Source of the DNA: Lachnospiraceae bacterium
GTDB lineage: Bacteria; Bacillota; Clostridia; Lachnospirales; Lachnospiraceae
Length of the DNA stretch: 43,755 nucleotides
Assembly (NCBI GenBank): GCA_014804425.1
Contig: JAAUZV010000009.1
Span: 1-43,755 of the forward strand
Reading direction: 5' to 3'
This document shows, piece by piece, positions 32,290 through 39,842 of the stretch. A model generated the notes under the pieces. The model was not told the DNA's origin. It searched no databases and saw nothing but the letters and a program-made list of their open reading frames with translations. A program made the translations under genes and the position numbers. Each line of letters starts with the position of its first letter. The stretch's first letter is position 1.

Positions 32290-32317
32290 ATATCGGCAAA
32301 AAAATAAGAATGGTTTA
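32290..32317 (-). promoter_or_regulatory. Sigma-D (flagellar) promoter
   Basis: On the minus strand TAAA (32314-32317), 15 bases, GCCGATAT (32290-32297). The sigma-D/sigma-28 consensus is TAAA-N15-GCCGATAA; only the last base differs. It reads to the gene starting at 32104 through a leader of about 180 bases with no other recognisable gene. The remaining part of the gap (32318-32437) shows no gene. Confidence 0.85.
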
Positions 32318-32437
32318 CCATATTTTTCAACTCTTTATAGTCGGATTATGCTTTTTCATGCAGAATCCGTAAAAAATGATCCCACCAGACAAAAAAAGAA
32401 CGCTGCGCGTTCCAGGACTAAGAAATTTCCTATAAGT

Positions 32438-32468
32438 AAAAAAGAGCTCCGAATTTCTTCGAAGCTCT
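32438..32468 (-). terminator. Terminator of the rpsB-tsf unit
   Basis: AGAGCTCCGAA (32443-32453) pairs with TTCGAAGCTCT (32458-32468) around TTTC. On the minus strand it is followed by TTTTTT. It lies 32 bases after the tsf stop. Confidence 0.9.
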
Positions 32469-32499
32469 CTGCGATCAATATCATGACTCATTCCGGGAA

Positions 32500-33438
32500 T
32501 CAGTTGCCGGCCATCTGCGCCGCAACCTCGGCCGCAAAATCCTCATTCTTCTTCTCTAAGCCCTCACCGGTCTCAAAACGGACAAACTTTGTTAAGCTGA
32601 TATTTGCGCCGTTTTCCTTCGCAACCTGTGCCAGATACTGTGCAACAGTCTGCTTGCCGTCCTCCGCCTTTACATAGACCTGATCGACAAGGCAGATTTC
32701 CTTTAATTCCTTATTGATACGACCGTTGATCATGCCCTCGATCACCTTCTCCGGCTTCTGGGACTCCTTCGGATCGTTCTTGATCTGCTCCTTCAAGATT
32801 TCTTTCTCATGCTCGATATAATCGGCCGGAATCTCATCCTTAGACACATATTTCGGAGAAAGAGCCGCAACCTGCATTGCAAGGTTCGTCAGTGCTTCCT
32901 TCACCGCATCGTTGCATACATCCGTATCAGCCGCAACGATAACGCCGATCCTGCCGCCGCCGTGCAGATAGGTCACGGTCATGCCGTTCTCTGCAGTCAC
33001 CTTCTCAAATCTTCTGATCTTTAAGTTTTCGCCGATGACCGCGATCTGCTCAACAAGCGCATCCTTTACGCTCTTTGCCGTATCTGCTTTCCACGGCTCC
33101 TCCATGAATGCGTCAACATCTGCCGCATCGGAAGCAAGCACCTGCTCTGCAACCGCCTCTACATAGCTCTGGAATTTCTCATTCTTTGCGACAAAGTCCG
33201 TCTCAGAGTTTACCTCGACAACGGCCGCTGTCTTGTTATCTTTCGTGATGACACGGCACACGCCCTCAGCGGCAATCCTGCTTGCCTTCTTCTCCGCCTT
33301 CGCCTGTCCGTTCTTTCTTAAATATTCCACAGCCTCGTCCATGTTTCCGTCGGTCTGTGTCAATGCCTTCTTGCAGTCCATCATACCTGCGCCGGTCATT
33401 TCTCTTAAATCTTTTACCATTGCTGCTGTGATAGCCAT
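32500..33438 (-). CDS. tsf: Translation elongation factor Ts
   Basis: A 312-aa nucleotide-exchange factor for EF-Tu. The N-terminal UBA-type domain reads MAITAAMVKDLREMTGAGMM with DCKKALTQTDGNMDEAVEYL, and the following region EVNSETDFVAKNEKFQSYVE is the core signature. Two core subdomains and the coiled part around VIEGMINGRINKELKEICLV complete the family; length is typical. It follows rpsB by about 200 bases of folded intergenic sequence, and an intrinsic terminator follows it. In most genomes pyrH comes next; here seven kilobases of envelope and motility genes intervene. Confidence 0.98.
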   Translation of the reverse strand: MAITAAMVKDLREMTGAGMMDCKKALTQTDGNMDEAVEYLRKNGQAKAEKKASRIAAEGVCRVITKDNKTAAVVEVNSETDFVAKNEKFQSYVEAVAEQVLASDAADVDAFMEEPWKADTAKSVKDALVEQIAVIGENLKIRRFEKVTAENGMTVTYLHGGGRIGVIVAADTDVCNDAVKEALTNLAMQVAALSPKYVSKDEIPADYIEHEKEILKEQIKNDPKESQKPEKVIEGMINGRINKELKEICLVDQVYVKAEDGKQTVAQYLAQVAKENGANISLTKFVRFETGEGLEKKNEDFAAEVAAQMAGN

Positions 33439-33530
33439 GTTATCTATAACCTGCCTTTCTTAGTTTTCCTATTCCATCACGCTCGTACCGCCAACGGCGG
33501 CACGCCGTTGTATGCGATATCACAATCCAA

Positions 33531-33635
33531 GAAGAATGTCCGTTAGGACATTCTTCGGTGTGAAGAGGATTTGCGTAGCAAATCTTAGAATTTCTTTGCC
33601 CGCGTTTTTTGCGGACTTAGAAATTCTCTTCACAC
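33531..33635. repeat. Compound palindrome, AAAGAAYGC family (locus C), between rpsB and tsf
   Basis: GAAGAATGTCC (33531-33541) pairs with GGACATTCTTC (33546-33556). A branched unit follows: outer GTGTGAAGAG (33558-33567) with CTCTTCACAC (33626-33635), inner GATTTGC (33568-33574) with GCAAATC (33578-33584), and a third stem from AGAATTTCT/AGAAATTCT with CCGC/GCGG. Together these fold into a three-way junction. It ends directly before the rpsB stop codon on the minus strand, so it could modulate the rpsB/tsf ratio. Confidence 0.8.
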
Positions 33636-33636
33636 T

Positions 33637-34404
33637 TTATGCTTCCGCGTTCTCTACAACTTCTTCGATATCCTGAGCGTCAGCCGCTGCAGCAGCCATC
33701 TCCTCCTCAGTGTAAACTGCCTCGCCCTGATTTGCCTCGATGACAGCGTCCGCCATCTTGGACACGATCAGTTTTACGGCTCTGATGGCATCGTCGTTAC
33801 CCGGAATGACATAATCAAGTTCCTCCGGGTCACAGTTCGTATCTGCGATACCGATCAGGGGAATACCGAGTGCATGTGCTTCCTGCACGCAGATTCTCTC
33901 CTTCTTCGGATCAACAATAAAAATCGCATCGGGAAGCTTCTTCATCTCCTTGATACCGCCAAGGTTTTTCTCCAGCTTATCCCATTCTTTCTTTAACGCA
34001 ATGACTTCTTTTTTCGGAAGCACGTCAAAAGTTCCGTCCTCGGACATTGCCTCGATCTTCTTTAACTTTGCAACACGGGACTGGATCGTCTTAAAGTTCG
34101 TCAGCATACCGCCAAGCCATCTCTCATTGACATAAAACATACCGCAGCGCTCCGCCTCGGTCTTTACCGCATCCTGTGCCTGCTTCTTTGTGCCGACAAA
34201 AAGAATGGTTCCGCCCTGAGCGGCAATCTCGGAAACTGCCTTGTAAGCCTCGTCCACTTTGCCGACGGACTTCTGCAAGTCAATAATGTAAATGCCGTTT
34301 CTCTCCGTAAAGATATACGGAGCCATTTTCGGGTTCCATCTTCTTGTCTGGTGTCCGAAATGTACACCTGCCTCCAGTAACTGCTTCATTGAAATTACGC
34401 TCAT
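33637..34404 (-). CDS. rpsB: 30S ribosomal protein S2
   Basis: A 255-aa protein of the small subunit. Start ATG 34404 ([20 protein letters not shown]), with a strong GGAGGG site; an in-frame extension to 34470 overlaps the leader. Family features: [54 protein letters not shown] and the C-terminal [15 protein letters not shown]. The acidic C-terminal tail is [18 protein letters not shown], typical of Clostridia. A consensus-like promoter lies at 34541-34569, leaving a leader of about 130 bases that may hold an S2 autoregulatory structure. Confidence 0.98.
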   Translation of the reverse strand: MSVISMKQLLEAGVHFGHQTRRWNPKMAPYIFTERNGIYIIDLQKSVGKVDEAYKAVSEIAAQGGTILFVGTKKQAQDAVKTEAERCGMFYVNERWLGGMLTNFKTIQSRVAKLKKIEAMSEDGTFDVLPKKEVIALKKEWDKLEKNLGGIKEMKKLPDAIFIVDPKKERICVQEAHALGIPLIGIADTNCDPEELDYVIPGNDDAIRAVKLIVSKMADAVIEANQGEAVYTEEEMAAAAADAQDIEEVVENAEA

Positions 34405-34540
34405 GTTATTCCCTCCGTTTGGTTTGTGTTCCTCCGCATTCTTCCCCTGCATCCGCCACCCTGCTTTCAAGGCACCGGCGATTGCATCCGAATGCGTGTG
34501 GTTTCCCTGTTTCTATCGCGGCGCATACCGCAACGTTGTG

Positions 34541-34569
34541 ATTATAGCATGATTTTTTATACGATGCAA
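34541..34569 (-). promoter_or_regulatory. Promoter of rpsB-tsf
   Basis: On the minus strand TTGCAT (34564-34569), 17 bases, TATAAT (34541-34546). The transcript has an about 130-base leader before the GGAGGG site. Upstream, 34575-34604 holds a short tandem repeat of CAATTCAAG. Nothing else gene-like is seen between 34570 and 34660. Confidence 0.8.
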
Positions 34570-34660
34570 CCAAATTCTTGCAATTCAAGCAATTCAAGCA
34601 TGCAAAAAAACACGCCATTCTGAAAAATACTGATCAGAACGATTCACTGCACCGATTTTC

Positions 34661-34697
34661 AAAAGGCCGGCCCTCTCAGGACAGAATCCCGGCTTTT
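34661..34697 (-). terminator. Terminator at the end of the DUF3592-like gene
   Basis: AAAAGGCCGG (34661-34670) pairs with CCGGCTTTT (34689-34697), with one bulged G. The stem overlaps the stop codon of the 34696 gene and is followed on the minus strand by CTTTTGAAAA. Modest T tract. Confidence 0.55.
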
Positions 34698-35142
34698 ACG
34701 AGCACCACCAGAAAAAGGGCAGAATCCCTGCTTTTACCAGTATCACCAGGACAAGCGTGACCACGCCGATTGCCCCAAAGATCAGAAGCACGAGCTGGGA
34801 ACTCTTTTCGTCCTCCAGACAGACCGCATCCTGCGTCTGCGGGTCTACCAGAATATGTACGGTTTTTCCTATGCTCGGCTCTGCCTGTCTGCTTGAATTA
34901 CTTTTCAGCCGCTTCTTTATCCCGCCCCAGTCATACTCATAGATTGGAAAATAAAGATCTTCCATCATATTGTCGTCATTGCGATGCTGCACTACATCAA
35001 AATCCACGATCACACCGGTGATCTTGTGCATCGCCTGCATCCTTTTCGAGAACTTCTTTTTTTGCTGAATCCCGTAAATTCCTACTAATATAAAAAGAAT
35101 ACTGACAACACCGCTAAAAATCAAAATACCATTCTGTGACAT
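34696..35142 (-). CDS. DUF3592-like membrane protein, 148 aa
   Basis: A small integral membrane protein with one N-terminal helix (ILIFSGVVSILFILVGIYGI), a soluble beta domain (HKITGVIVDFDVVQHRNDDN, LYFPIYEYDWGGIKKRLKSN, SIGKTVHILVDPQTQDAVCL) and a C-terminal helix (LLIFGAIGVVTLVLVILV). The soluble domain resembles DUF3592. Function unknown. The 3' end shows a partial tandem duplication: about 30 bases encoding LVILVKAGIL reappear 38 bases downstream (34682-34711 versus 34720-34749), which replaces the original C terminus by a short PFFWWCS tail. Alone between rpsB and the repeat lipoprotein gene. Confidence 0.75.
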   Translation of the reverse strand: MSQNGILIFSGVVSILFILVGIYGIQQKKKFSKRMQAMHKITGVIVDFDVVQHRNDDNMMEDLYFPIYEYDWGGIKKRLKSNSSRQAEPSIGKTVHILVDPQTQDAVCLEDEKSSQLVLLIFGAIGVVTLVLVILVKAGILPFFWWCS

Positions 35143-35201
35143 GTCTTTCCCACCTTTGTATGAAAGTTGTTTGGATCATCTTTTTCCTAAAAAAACACTT
35201 C

Positions 35202-36647
35202 TCAGAAATTTTCCGTTGTGCCGTCAGTATAAACGATCGCGGTAACCTGGTATTCAAATTTCAGATCATCATAGGCCGTATTATAGACTTTGACATGTTC
35301 ATCTATAAACTCATTGACGTCCATACCCAACCCGGTAAACACAGCGCTTCCGTTCGCAGCGATATTCTGCCCCGTAAAGTCCAGAGAACCAGTCATAATC
35401 TCTACCCCGAACAGATCCTTAATAATAAAAACACCCTGAATTCCTTTGATATCCTTCGATGTATGATTAAATACTTCAAAAGTAAATTCTACCCTTGGAG
35501 AATATCTTCCTGCTCGATAATTTTCTTCCAAATTTTGTTTATCGGTAACATTTACAACGACCTTCTGATCTTCTAACGTACCCATTGCCGGTTCTTCTTC
35601 CATCCCCGACCCGTCAGCATAAACAATACCCGTAACCTCATATTCAAACTGTAGATCATCAAAAGCCGTATTGTAAATCTTAACGTGTTCATCCATAAAC
35701 TCATTAATATCCATACCCAGCCCTGTAAATACAGTGCTTCCGTTCGCGGCAATATTCTGTCCCGTAAAATCCAGAGAGACCTTCATAATCTCTACCCCGA
35801 ACAGATCCTTAATAGTAAAAACACCCTGAATTCCTTTGATATCCTTCGCTGCATGATTAAATACTTCAAAAGTAAATTCTACTCTTGGAGAATATCTGCC
35901 TGCACTATAATCTTCTTCCAAATTTTGTTTATCAATAACATTTACGATAATGTCCTGATTTTCCGGCGTATCTGTGTCCGGCTCTTCCTCCTGACCCGCG
36001 CCATCAGCATAGACAATACCCGTAACCTCATATTTAAATATCAGATCCGAAAAATCCGTATTATAAAGTTTCACGTTGTCATCGATATATGGATTGATAT
36101 CCATTCCCATCTCATCAAAAACTATGGTTGCATTTGCTGCAATATTCTCTCCGGTGAAATCACAATTTACCGAAAGAATCTCTTTTCCGAACATGTCACA
36201 GACCGTTAATATTCCCTGTATTCCCCTCACGACCTTGTCCGTTCGATTCCAGACCTCAAAAGTGAATTCCACTCTGTCATTATATCTTCCCGCTTGTGTA
36301 TCTTTCGCTAAATTTGTTTTATCCGTAACTGTTACAACCACCTCGTCATCCAAAACAGGAACCGGCTCCGTGTAACTTTCTCCACAATCTACACAGGTAA
36401 ACGTCTTTTCGCCCTCTTCCTCAAAGGTCGGCTCTTTTGTAACCGCTTCTTCATAGCTATGTTCCCTTGTCGGTACACTTTCCACTTTCGTATCTCCGCA
36501 TAAGGTACAGGTAAATGTTTTTTCTCCTTCCTCGGTGCAAGTCGGCTCTTTTGTGACCGCGCCGTCATCGTATTCATGTTTACAGCCGCATCCGGTAAGT
36601 GCAAGGCAAAGGAGCATCATCCCAGCCCACAGAATCCGTTTCTTCAT
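35202..36647 (-). CDS. Triple-repeat lipoprotein with CxxC motifs
   Basis: A 481-aa secreted lipoprotein. Start ATG 36647 (MKKRILWAGMMLLCLALTGC) after GGGAGT; the lipobox is LTGC, and the long upstream frame is not used. After the lipid anchor come two copies of a Cys-pair module (EKTFTCTLCGDTKVESVP and EKTFTCVDCGESYTEPVP), then three tandem repeats of about 120 residues. Each begins VVxVxDKxNL and contains GRYxxRVEFTFEV, GIQGxxTxxDxFGxEI, FTGxNIAANxxxVF and ends EVTGIVYADG. The second and third repeats are nearly identical, the first more diverged. The repeats look like immunoglobulin/FxLYD-type beta domains. Probably a cell-surface protein of unknown ligand. Confidence 0.85.
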   Translation of the reverse strand: MKKRILWAGMMLLCLALTGCGCKHEYDDGAVTKEPTCTEEGEKTFTCTLCGDTKVESVPTREHSYEEAVTKEPTFEEEGEKTFTCVDCGESYTEPVPVLDDEVVVTVTDKTNLAKDTQAGRYNDRVEFTFEVWNRTDKVVRGIQGILTVCDMFGKEILSVNCDFTGENIAANATIVFDEMGMDINPYIDDNVKLYNTDFSDLIFKYEVTGIVYADGAGQEEEPDTDTPENQDIIVNVIDKQNLEEDYSAGRYSPRVEFTFEVFNHAAKDIKGIQGVFTIKDLFGVEIMKVSLDFTGQNIAANGSTVFTGLGMDINEFMDEHVKIYNTAFDDLQFEYEVTGIVYADGSGMEEEPAMGTLEDQKVVVNVTDKQNLEENYRAGRYSPRVEFTFEVFNHTSKDIKGIQGVFIIKDLFGVEIMTGSLDFTGQNIAANGSAVFTGLGMDVNEFIDEHVKVYNTAYDDLKFEYQVTAIVYTDGTTENF

Positions 36648-36935
36648 AAAATTACTCCCTCCCATAATATTAAATATCGCTATTATAACACACACTTTTA
36701 CATCATTCTACTTTTTTTCGCATAAAGGAAAATCTTAGAAACACAAAATTCTCCATATATAAAGCAGACTTTATTTGTAATTTGTTTAAACAGATTCCGT
36801 ATGCATTATTTTTTTCCAAAAATACCAGTTACTCCCAAGAATAATTCTTCTTTCACAGTCCATGCTTATGATACGGCGAAAAAAGAATTTCGCCGCCACA
36901 TTTCTCACACTAATTATAAAGGACGGAAACAAGGC

Positions 36936-37721
36936 ATGGTACAAGGAAAAGTAGAAATCTGCGGCGTCAATACCGCAAAGCTTCCGTTGTTAAAAAACGA
37001 AGATCAGGAAATTCTCTTTCAGCTCATCAAAGACGGAAATCTCGCCGCGAGAGAAAAGTTTATCGAAAGCAATCTCAGGCTCGTATTAAGCGTCATCAAG
37101 CGTTTCTCCTCCAGCGCGGAAAACATCGACGACCTCTTTCAGATCGGCTGCATCGGTCTGATCAAAGCGATCGACAATTTTGACCTGTCGTTCAACGTCA
37201 AATTCTCCACCTACGCCGTACCCATGATCCAAGGGGAAATCCGGCGCTTCCTCAGGGATAACGCGTCGAGCATCCGCGTCTCCCGCTCCTTAAAAGATAC
37301 CGCTTATAAGGCAATCTATGCCAAGGAGCTGTATGTCAAAAAACATCAAAAAGAACCGACCATCACGGAAATTGCTGACGAGATCGGCATTTCAAAGGAG
37401 GACATCGTCTATGCCTTAGACGCGCTGCAAAGCCCGATGAGCCTGTATGAACCCGTCTATACGGAAGGCGGCGACACGCTCTATATCATGGATCAGATCA
37501 GCGACAAAAAGAATAAGGAAGAGACATGGGTGACGCAGCTCTCCCTTTCGGACGCCTTAAAACGCCTGTCTGACCGGGAGCGTGAGATCATATCCATGCG
37601 CTATTTTGAAGGAAAAACACAGATGGAGGTCGCCGATGTCATCGGCATCTCACAGGCGCAGGTATCCCGGCTTGAGAAAAACGCCTTAAAAAGTATGCAG
37701 AACTATCTGGCGGAAAACTAA
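36936..37721 (+). CDS. sigG: RNA polymerase sporulation sigma factor SigG
   Basis: A 261-aa sigma-70 family factor active in the forespore after engulfment. I choose ATG 36936 (MVQGKVEICGVNTAKLPLLK), matching the known SigG N terminus, with GGACGG upstream; the frame from 36801 adds 45 unrelated residues. Region 2: RLVLSVIKRFSSSAENIDDL, FQIGCIGLIKAIDNFDLSFN, VKFSTYAVPMIQGEIRRFLR. Region 3: KEPTITEIADEIGISKEDIV. Region 4: LSDREREIISMRYFEGKTQM, EVADVIGISQAQVSRLEKNA. The leader holds a GGCGAAA/TTTCGCC hairpin (36875-36894). Unusually, it points toward sigE instead of following it. Confidence 0.95.
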   Translation: MVQGKVEICGVNTAKLPLLKNEDQEILFQLIKDGNLAAREKFIESNLRLVLSVIKRFSSSAENIDDLFQIGCIGLIKAIDNFDLSFNVKFSTYAVPMIQGEIRRFLRDNASSIRVSRSLKDTAYKAIYAKELYVKKHQKEPTITEIADEIGISKEDIVYALDALQSPMSLYEPVYTEGGDTLYIMDQISDKKNKEETWVTQLSLSDALKRLSDREREIISMRYFEGKTQMEVADVIGISQAQVSRLEKNALKSMQNYLAEN

Positions 37722-37753
37722 AAAGGAGTTTGCGCTTACGCATACTCCTTTTT
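37720..37753 (+). terminator. Terminator of sigG
   Basis: AAAAAGGAGT (37720-37729) pairs with ACTCCTTTTT (37744-37753), with GCG/CGC inside. The T run follows on the plus strand; because the left arm starts with an A run it may also work for sigE transcription from the right. Confidence 0.85.
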
Positions 37754-37799
37754 AACCTGCCGGAATTTCTTCACCCCAGAAGAATCTCTACACCCTGAA

Positions 37800-37841
37800 G
37801 AATCGCAACGCGATTCTCCGAAAGAACGCTTCGCGTTCTTT
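37800..37841. repeat. Palindromes of the AAAGAAYGC family (locus D)
   Basis: GAATCGC (37800-37806) pairs with GCGATTC (37810-37816); AAAGAACGC (37821-37829) pairs with GCGTTCTTT (37833-37841), and a T run follows on the plus strand. A partial extra copy of CCCCAGAAGAATC precedes it at 37784-37796. It lies between the converging ends of sigG and sigE and shares sequence with locus B. Confidence 0.85.
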
Positions 37842-37843
37842 TT

Positions 37844-38584
37844 TTATGCCTCCCTGATCATCTCTTTTTTTAACCGCTTCATAATCTTTTTCTCCAAACG
37901 TGAAATGTACGACTGGGAGATGCCTAGCAGATTGGCGACCTCTTTCTGCGTCATTTCCTCCCCGTCCACATTTCCCAATCCGAAGCGGAGATTGATGATC
38001 AGCTTTTCCCGATCGGAAAGCTTCTCGATCGCGCCGCTTAACACGCGGCGCTCCGCCTCATTTTCTAAGTCCTTATAGATCACGTCCTCATCCGTGCCGA
38101 GAATATCCGAGAGCAACAGCTCGTTGCCGTCCCAGTCCACATTCAGCGGCTCGTCGATCGAGACCTCCAGCCTCGTTTTGTTATTTCTGCGCAGATACAT
38201 GAGGATCTCGTTTTCAATACAGCGCGACGCATAGGTCGCCAGCTTAATATTTTTATCACATTTAAATGTGTTGATCGCCTTGATCAGACCGATCGTACCG
38301 ATGGAGATCAAATCCTCCACACCGACTCCCGTATTGTCAAATTTTTTCGCTATGTATACGACCAGCCGGAGATTGTGCTCGATAAGCACCGATTTTGCCT
38401 GTGCGTCCCCCTCTCTCCCCAGCATGCTGACGCACGCGTTCTCCTCTTCCGGCGTCAAAGGCGGCGGCAGGATATCCGCGCCCCCGATATAATGAATATC
38501 GCCTTTATTCTGCACAAAAAATCCCGCTTCCCGATGCAGAAGGCGCATCTGTAACTTTGTCGGTATTGCCACTTTCCATATCAT
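37844..38584 (-). CDS. sigE: RNA polymerase sporulation sigma factor SigE
   Basis: A 246-aa early mother-cell sigma factor, made as an inactive precursor. The N-terminal pro-region ([20 protein letters not shown] and onward) precedes the core. Region 2: [60 protein letters not shown]. Region 4: [55 protein letters not shown]. Strong match to family, standard length. It directly follows spoIIGA (62-base gap), as in B. subtilis, and the pair should be read from the Spo0A-type promoter at 39574-39606. Processing by SpoIIGA frees the pro-region near residue 27-29 in B. subtilis; the cut site here is not determined. Confidence 0.96.
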   Translation of the reverse strand: MIWKVAIPTKLQMRLLHREAGFFVQNKGDIHYIGGADILPPPLTPEEENACVSMLGREGDAQAKSVLIEHNLRLVVYIAKKFDNTGVGVEDLISIGTIGLIKAINTFKCDKNIKLATYASRCIENEILMYLRRNNKTRLEVSIDEPLNVDWDGNELLLSDILGTDEDVIYKDLENEAERRVLSGAIEKLSDREKLIINLRFGLGNVDGEEMTQKEVANLLGISQSYISRLEKKIMKRLKKEMIREA

Positions 38585-38646
38585 AATGATTTCCTCTTTT
38601 CCCAGTCTTCTTTTTTGACTCTGTAAGGAACCGTTCCCAACGCTTT

Positions 38647-39483
38647 CTATTTCGTAACAGTTCCCAAGAAAAAATCAGGATGCAGCAGCATTTGATAGCT
38701 CCCCTCCGCAGACAGCCGCTCGTCATACAGCGCAACAAGCATTCCCTCCATGGACAGCGCGGACGCCTCCTCGCCGACCGGCGTCAGCGTGACATCCCGT
38801 GCCGCATAGCCGTAAAGCATCCCGTTCGTGCATCCAAGGGAATGAAAGGGAATCACCGCCTTCGGAAGTCCGCGTTCTTTCTCGGGAAACAGCGCGCTCT
38901 CAAGCACCGCGACCGGTACGCCGCGGATCGGCTCGTACAGCCGGTTTCCCGTATCCAGAATCCCGATACAGTCGATTTTACAGCCGTCGATCCAAAAATG
39001 AACCTCATAGCGCAGGCTGTCCTCCACCTGTCTGACACGCGCCTGACTTTGCAGCCTTGACACAAGCATGCGGATTCCCTCATACAGTACCGCTCCGATT
39101 CCCGCGATCACGGGCATCGCCAAGGCGTGCTCCCGAAACCATCCGATTTTTTCCTGTAAAAATGAAATAAAACCTCCGTATAAGATTGCCAGAAAAAACA
39201 TACACGCACACCCGCAGGCAAACTCCCGCGTACGCTTTACGCGATAGGTAAGCCAGAGAAGCAACGGCTGTATGAGCCCATACCCTGTGAAAAGCAGAAC
39301 CGCCTGCGGCAGTCTCGCGATCAACAAAAAAAACAGGGTCAGACACGCGCCGCATGCAGCGGACAGTAATTTCCTGCGGCGAGTGGCAGGACGCCGCAGA
39401 ACCATTCCCGTCAAGGACAAGATCCAGTAATCCGTAATCAGACAATTTGCAAACAAGACATCCACATACACCTCGTAACGCAC
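38647..39483 (-). CDS. spoIIGA: Sporulation pro-sigma-E protease SpoIIGA
   Basis: A 278-aa membrane aspartic protease that activates pro-sigma-E. I prefer the GTG at 39483 ([20 protein letters not shown]) because AAAGGA lies eight bases upstream; the ATG at 39492 lacks space for a ribosome site. Five hydrophobic segments in the first half include [29 protein letters not shown] and [13 protein letters not shown]. The soluble half has the catalytic [11 protein letters not shown] and the flap-like [10 protein letters not shown], with [16 protein letters not shown] later, as in the retropepsin-like fold. Length slightly below B. subtilis SpoIIGA. It is cotranscribed with sigE and placed downstream of ftsZ. 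Confidence 0.92.
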   Translation of the reverse strand: MRYEVYVDVLFANCLITDYWILSLTGMVLRRPATRRRKLLSAACGACLTLFFLLIARLPQAVLLFTGYGLIQPLLLWLTYRVKRTREFACGCACMFFLAILYGGFISFLQEKIGWFREHALAMPVIAGIGAVLYEGIRMLVSRLQSQARVRQVEDSLRYEVHFWIDGCKIDCIGILDTGNRLYEPIRGVPVAVLESALFPEKERGLPKAVIPFHSLGCTNGMLYGYAARDVTLTPVGEEASALSMEGMLVALYDERLSAEGSYQMLLHPDFFLGTVTK

Positions 39484-39573
39484 GGCCGGCATCCTTTCTT
39501 AAGGTGCCGCACATGGCAGCGCATGCCCGGTCACTCAGATCCTTTTTATCCCCTATGTTATTCTGACATGCTC

Positions 39574-39606
39574 ATTATAAGCCATCCGCCATGCCCATTT
39601 TGTCAA
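39574..39606 (-). promoter_or_regulatory. spoIIG promoter with long 21-bp spacer
   Basis: On the minus strand TTGACA (39601-39606), 21 bases, TATAAT (39574-39579). Both hexamers are consensus, but the spacer is four bases too long for sigma-A alone. The B. subtilis spoIIG promoter has the same kind of layout (22-base spacer) and needs phosphorylated Spo0A. TGTCAAA on the plus strand at 39601-39607 and CGGCGAA on the minus strand near 39646-39652 are one-mismatch versions of the 0A box TGNCGAA. Confidence 0.75.
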
Positions 39607-39680
39607 AAGAGGACGGCACAGCAGCAAAATTAAGTGACATTTTTCGCCGCGGAAGCCCATTCTAAAAATCAGGAACTAAA

Positions 39681-39826
39681 AAAGACATATCCAAATGCAA
39701 CGGTGCTTTAAAATGAATTTCTAGAAATTCATTTTGCCATCGGTACTTACATGCCGTATTTTGGCATGTTATGTACCGTTACGAGCGACAAGCAGCGAAA
39801 GCGTGCCGTGCATTGGATATGTCTTT
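39681..39826. repeat. MITE-like inverted-repeat unit between ftsZ and spoIIGA
   Basis: AAAGACATATCCAAATGCA (39681-39699) is repeated inverted as TGCATTGGATATGTCTTT (39809-39826) with one bulged base; similarity continues inward through CGGTGC/GCGTGCCG. Inside are a perfect 26-bp palindrome (39710-39735) and a second hairpin, CGGTAC with GTACCG and ACATGCC with GGCATGT (39741-39778). No open frame is contained. It fills most of the gap between the ftsZ stop and the spoIIG promoter; a miniature transposable element or a folded RNA are the two readings. Confidence 0.75.
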
Positions 39827-39842
39827 ATATGTTTCAACTATT

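Noticed and set aside
36801..36935. 45-residue N-terminal extension of SigG
   Set aside because: It does not match the family. The MVQGKVEICGV start fits known SigG and has a ribosome site; the extension region folds as a leader hairpin.
36840..36935. Sigma-F/sigma-G promoter upstream of sigG
   Set aside because: CACACTA-like -10 candidates exist, but no convincing -35 at proper spacing could be seen by eye.
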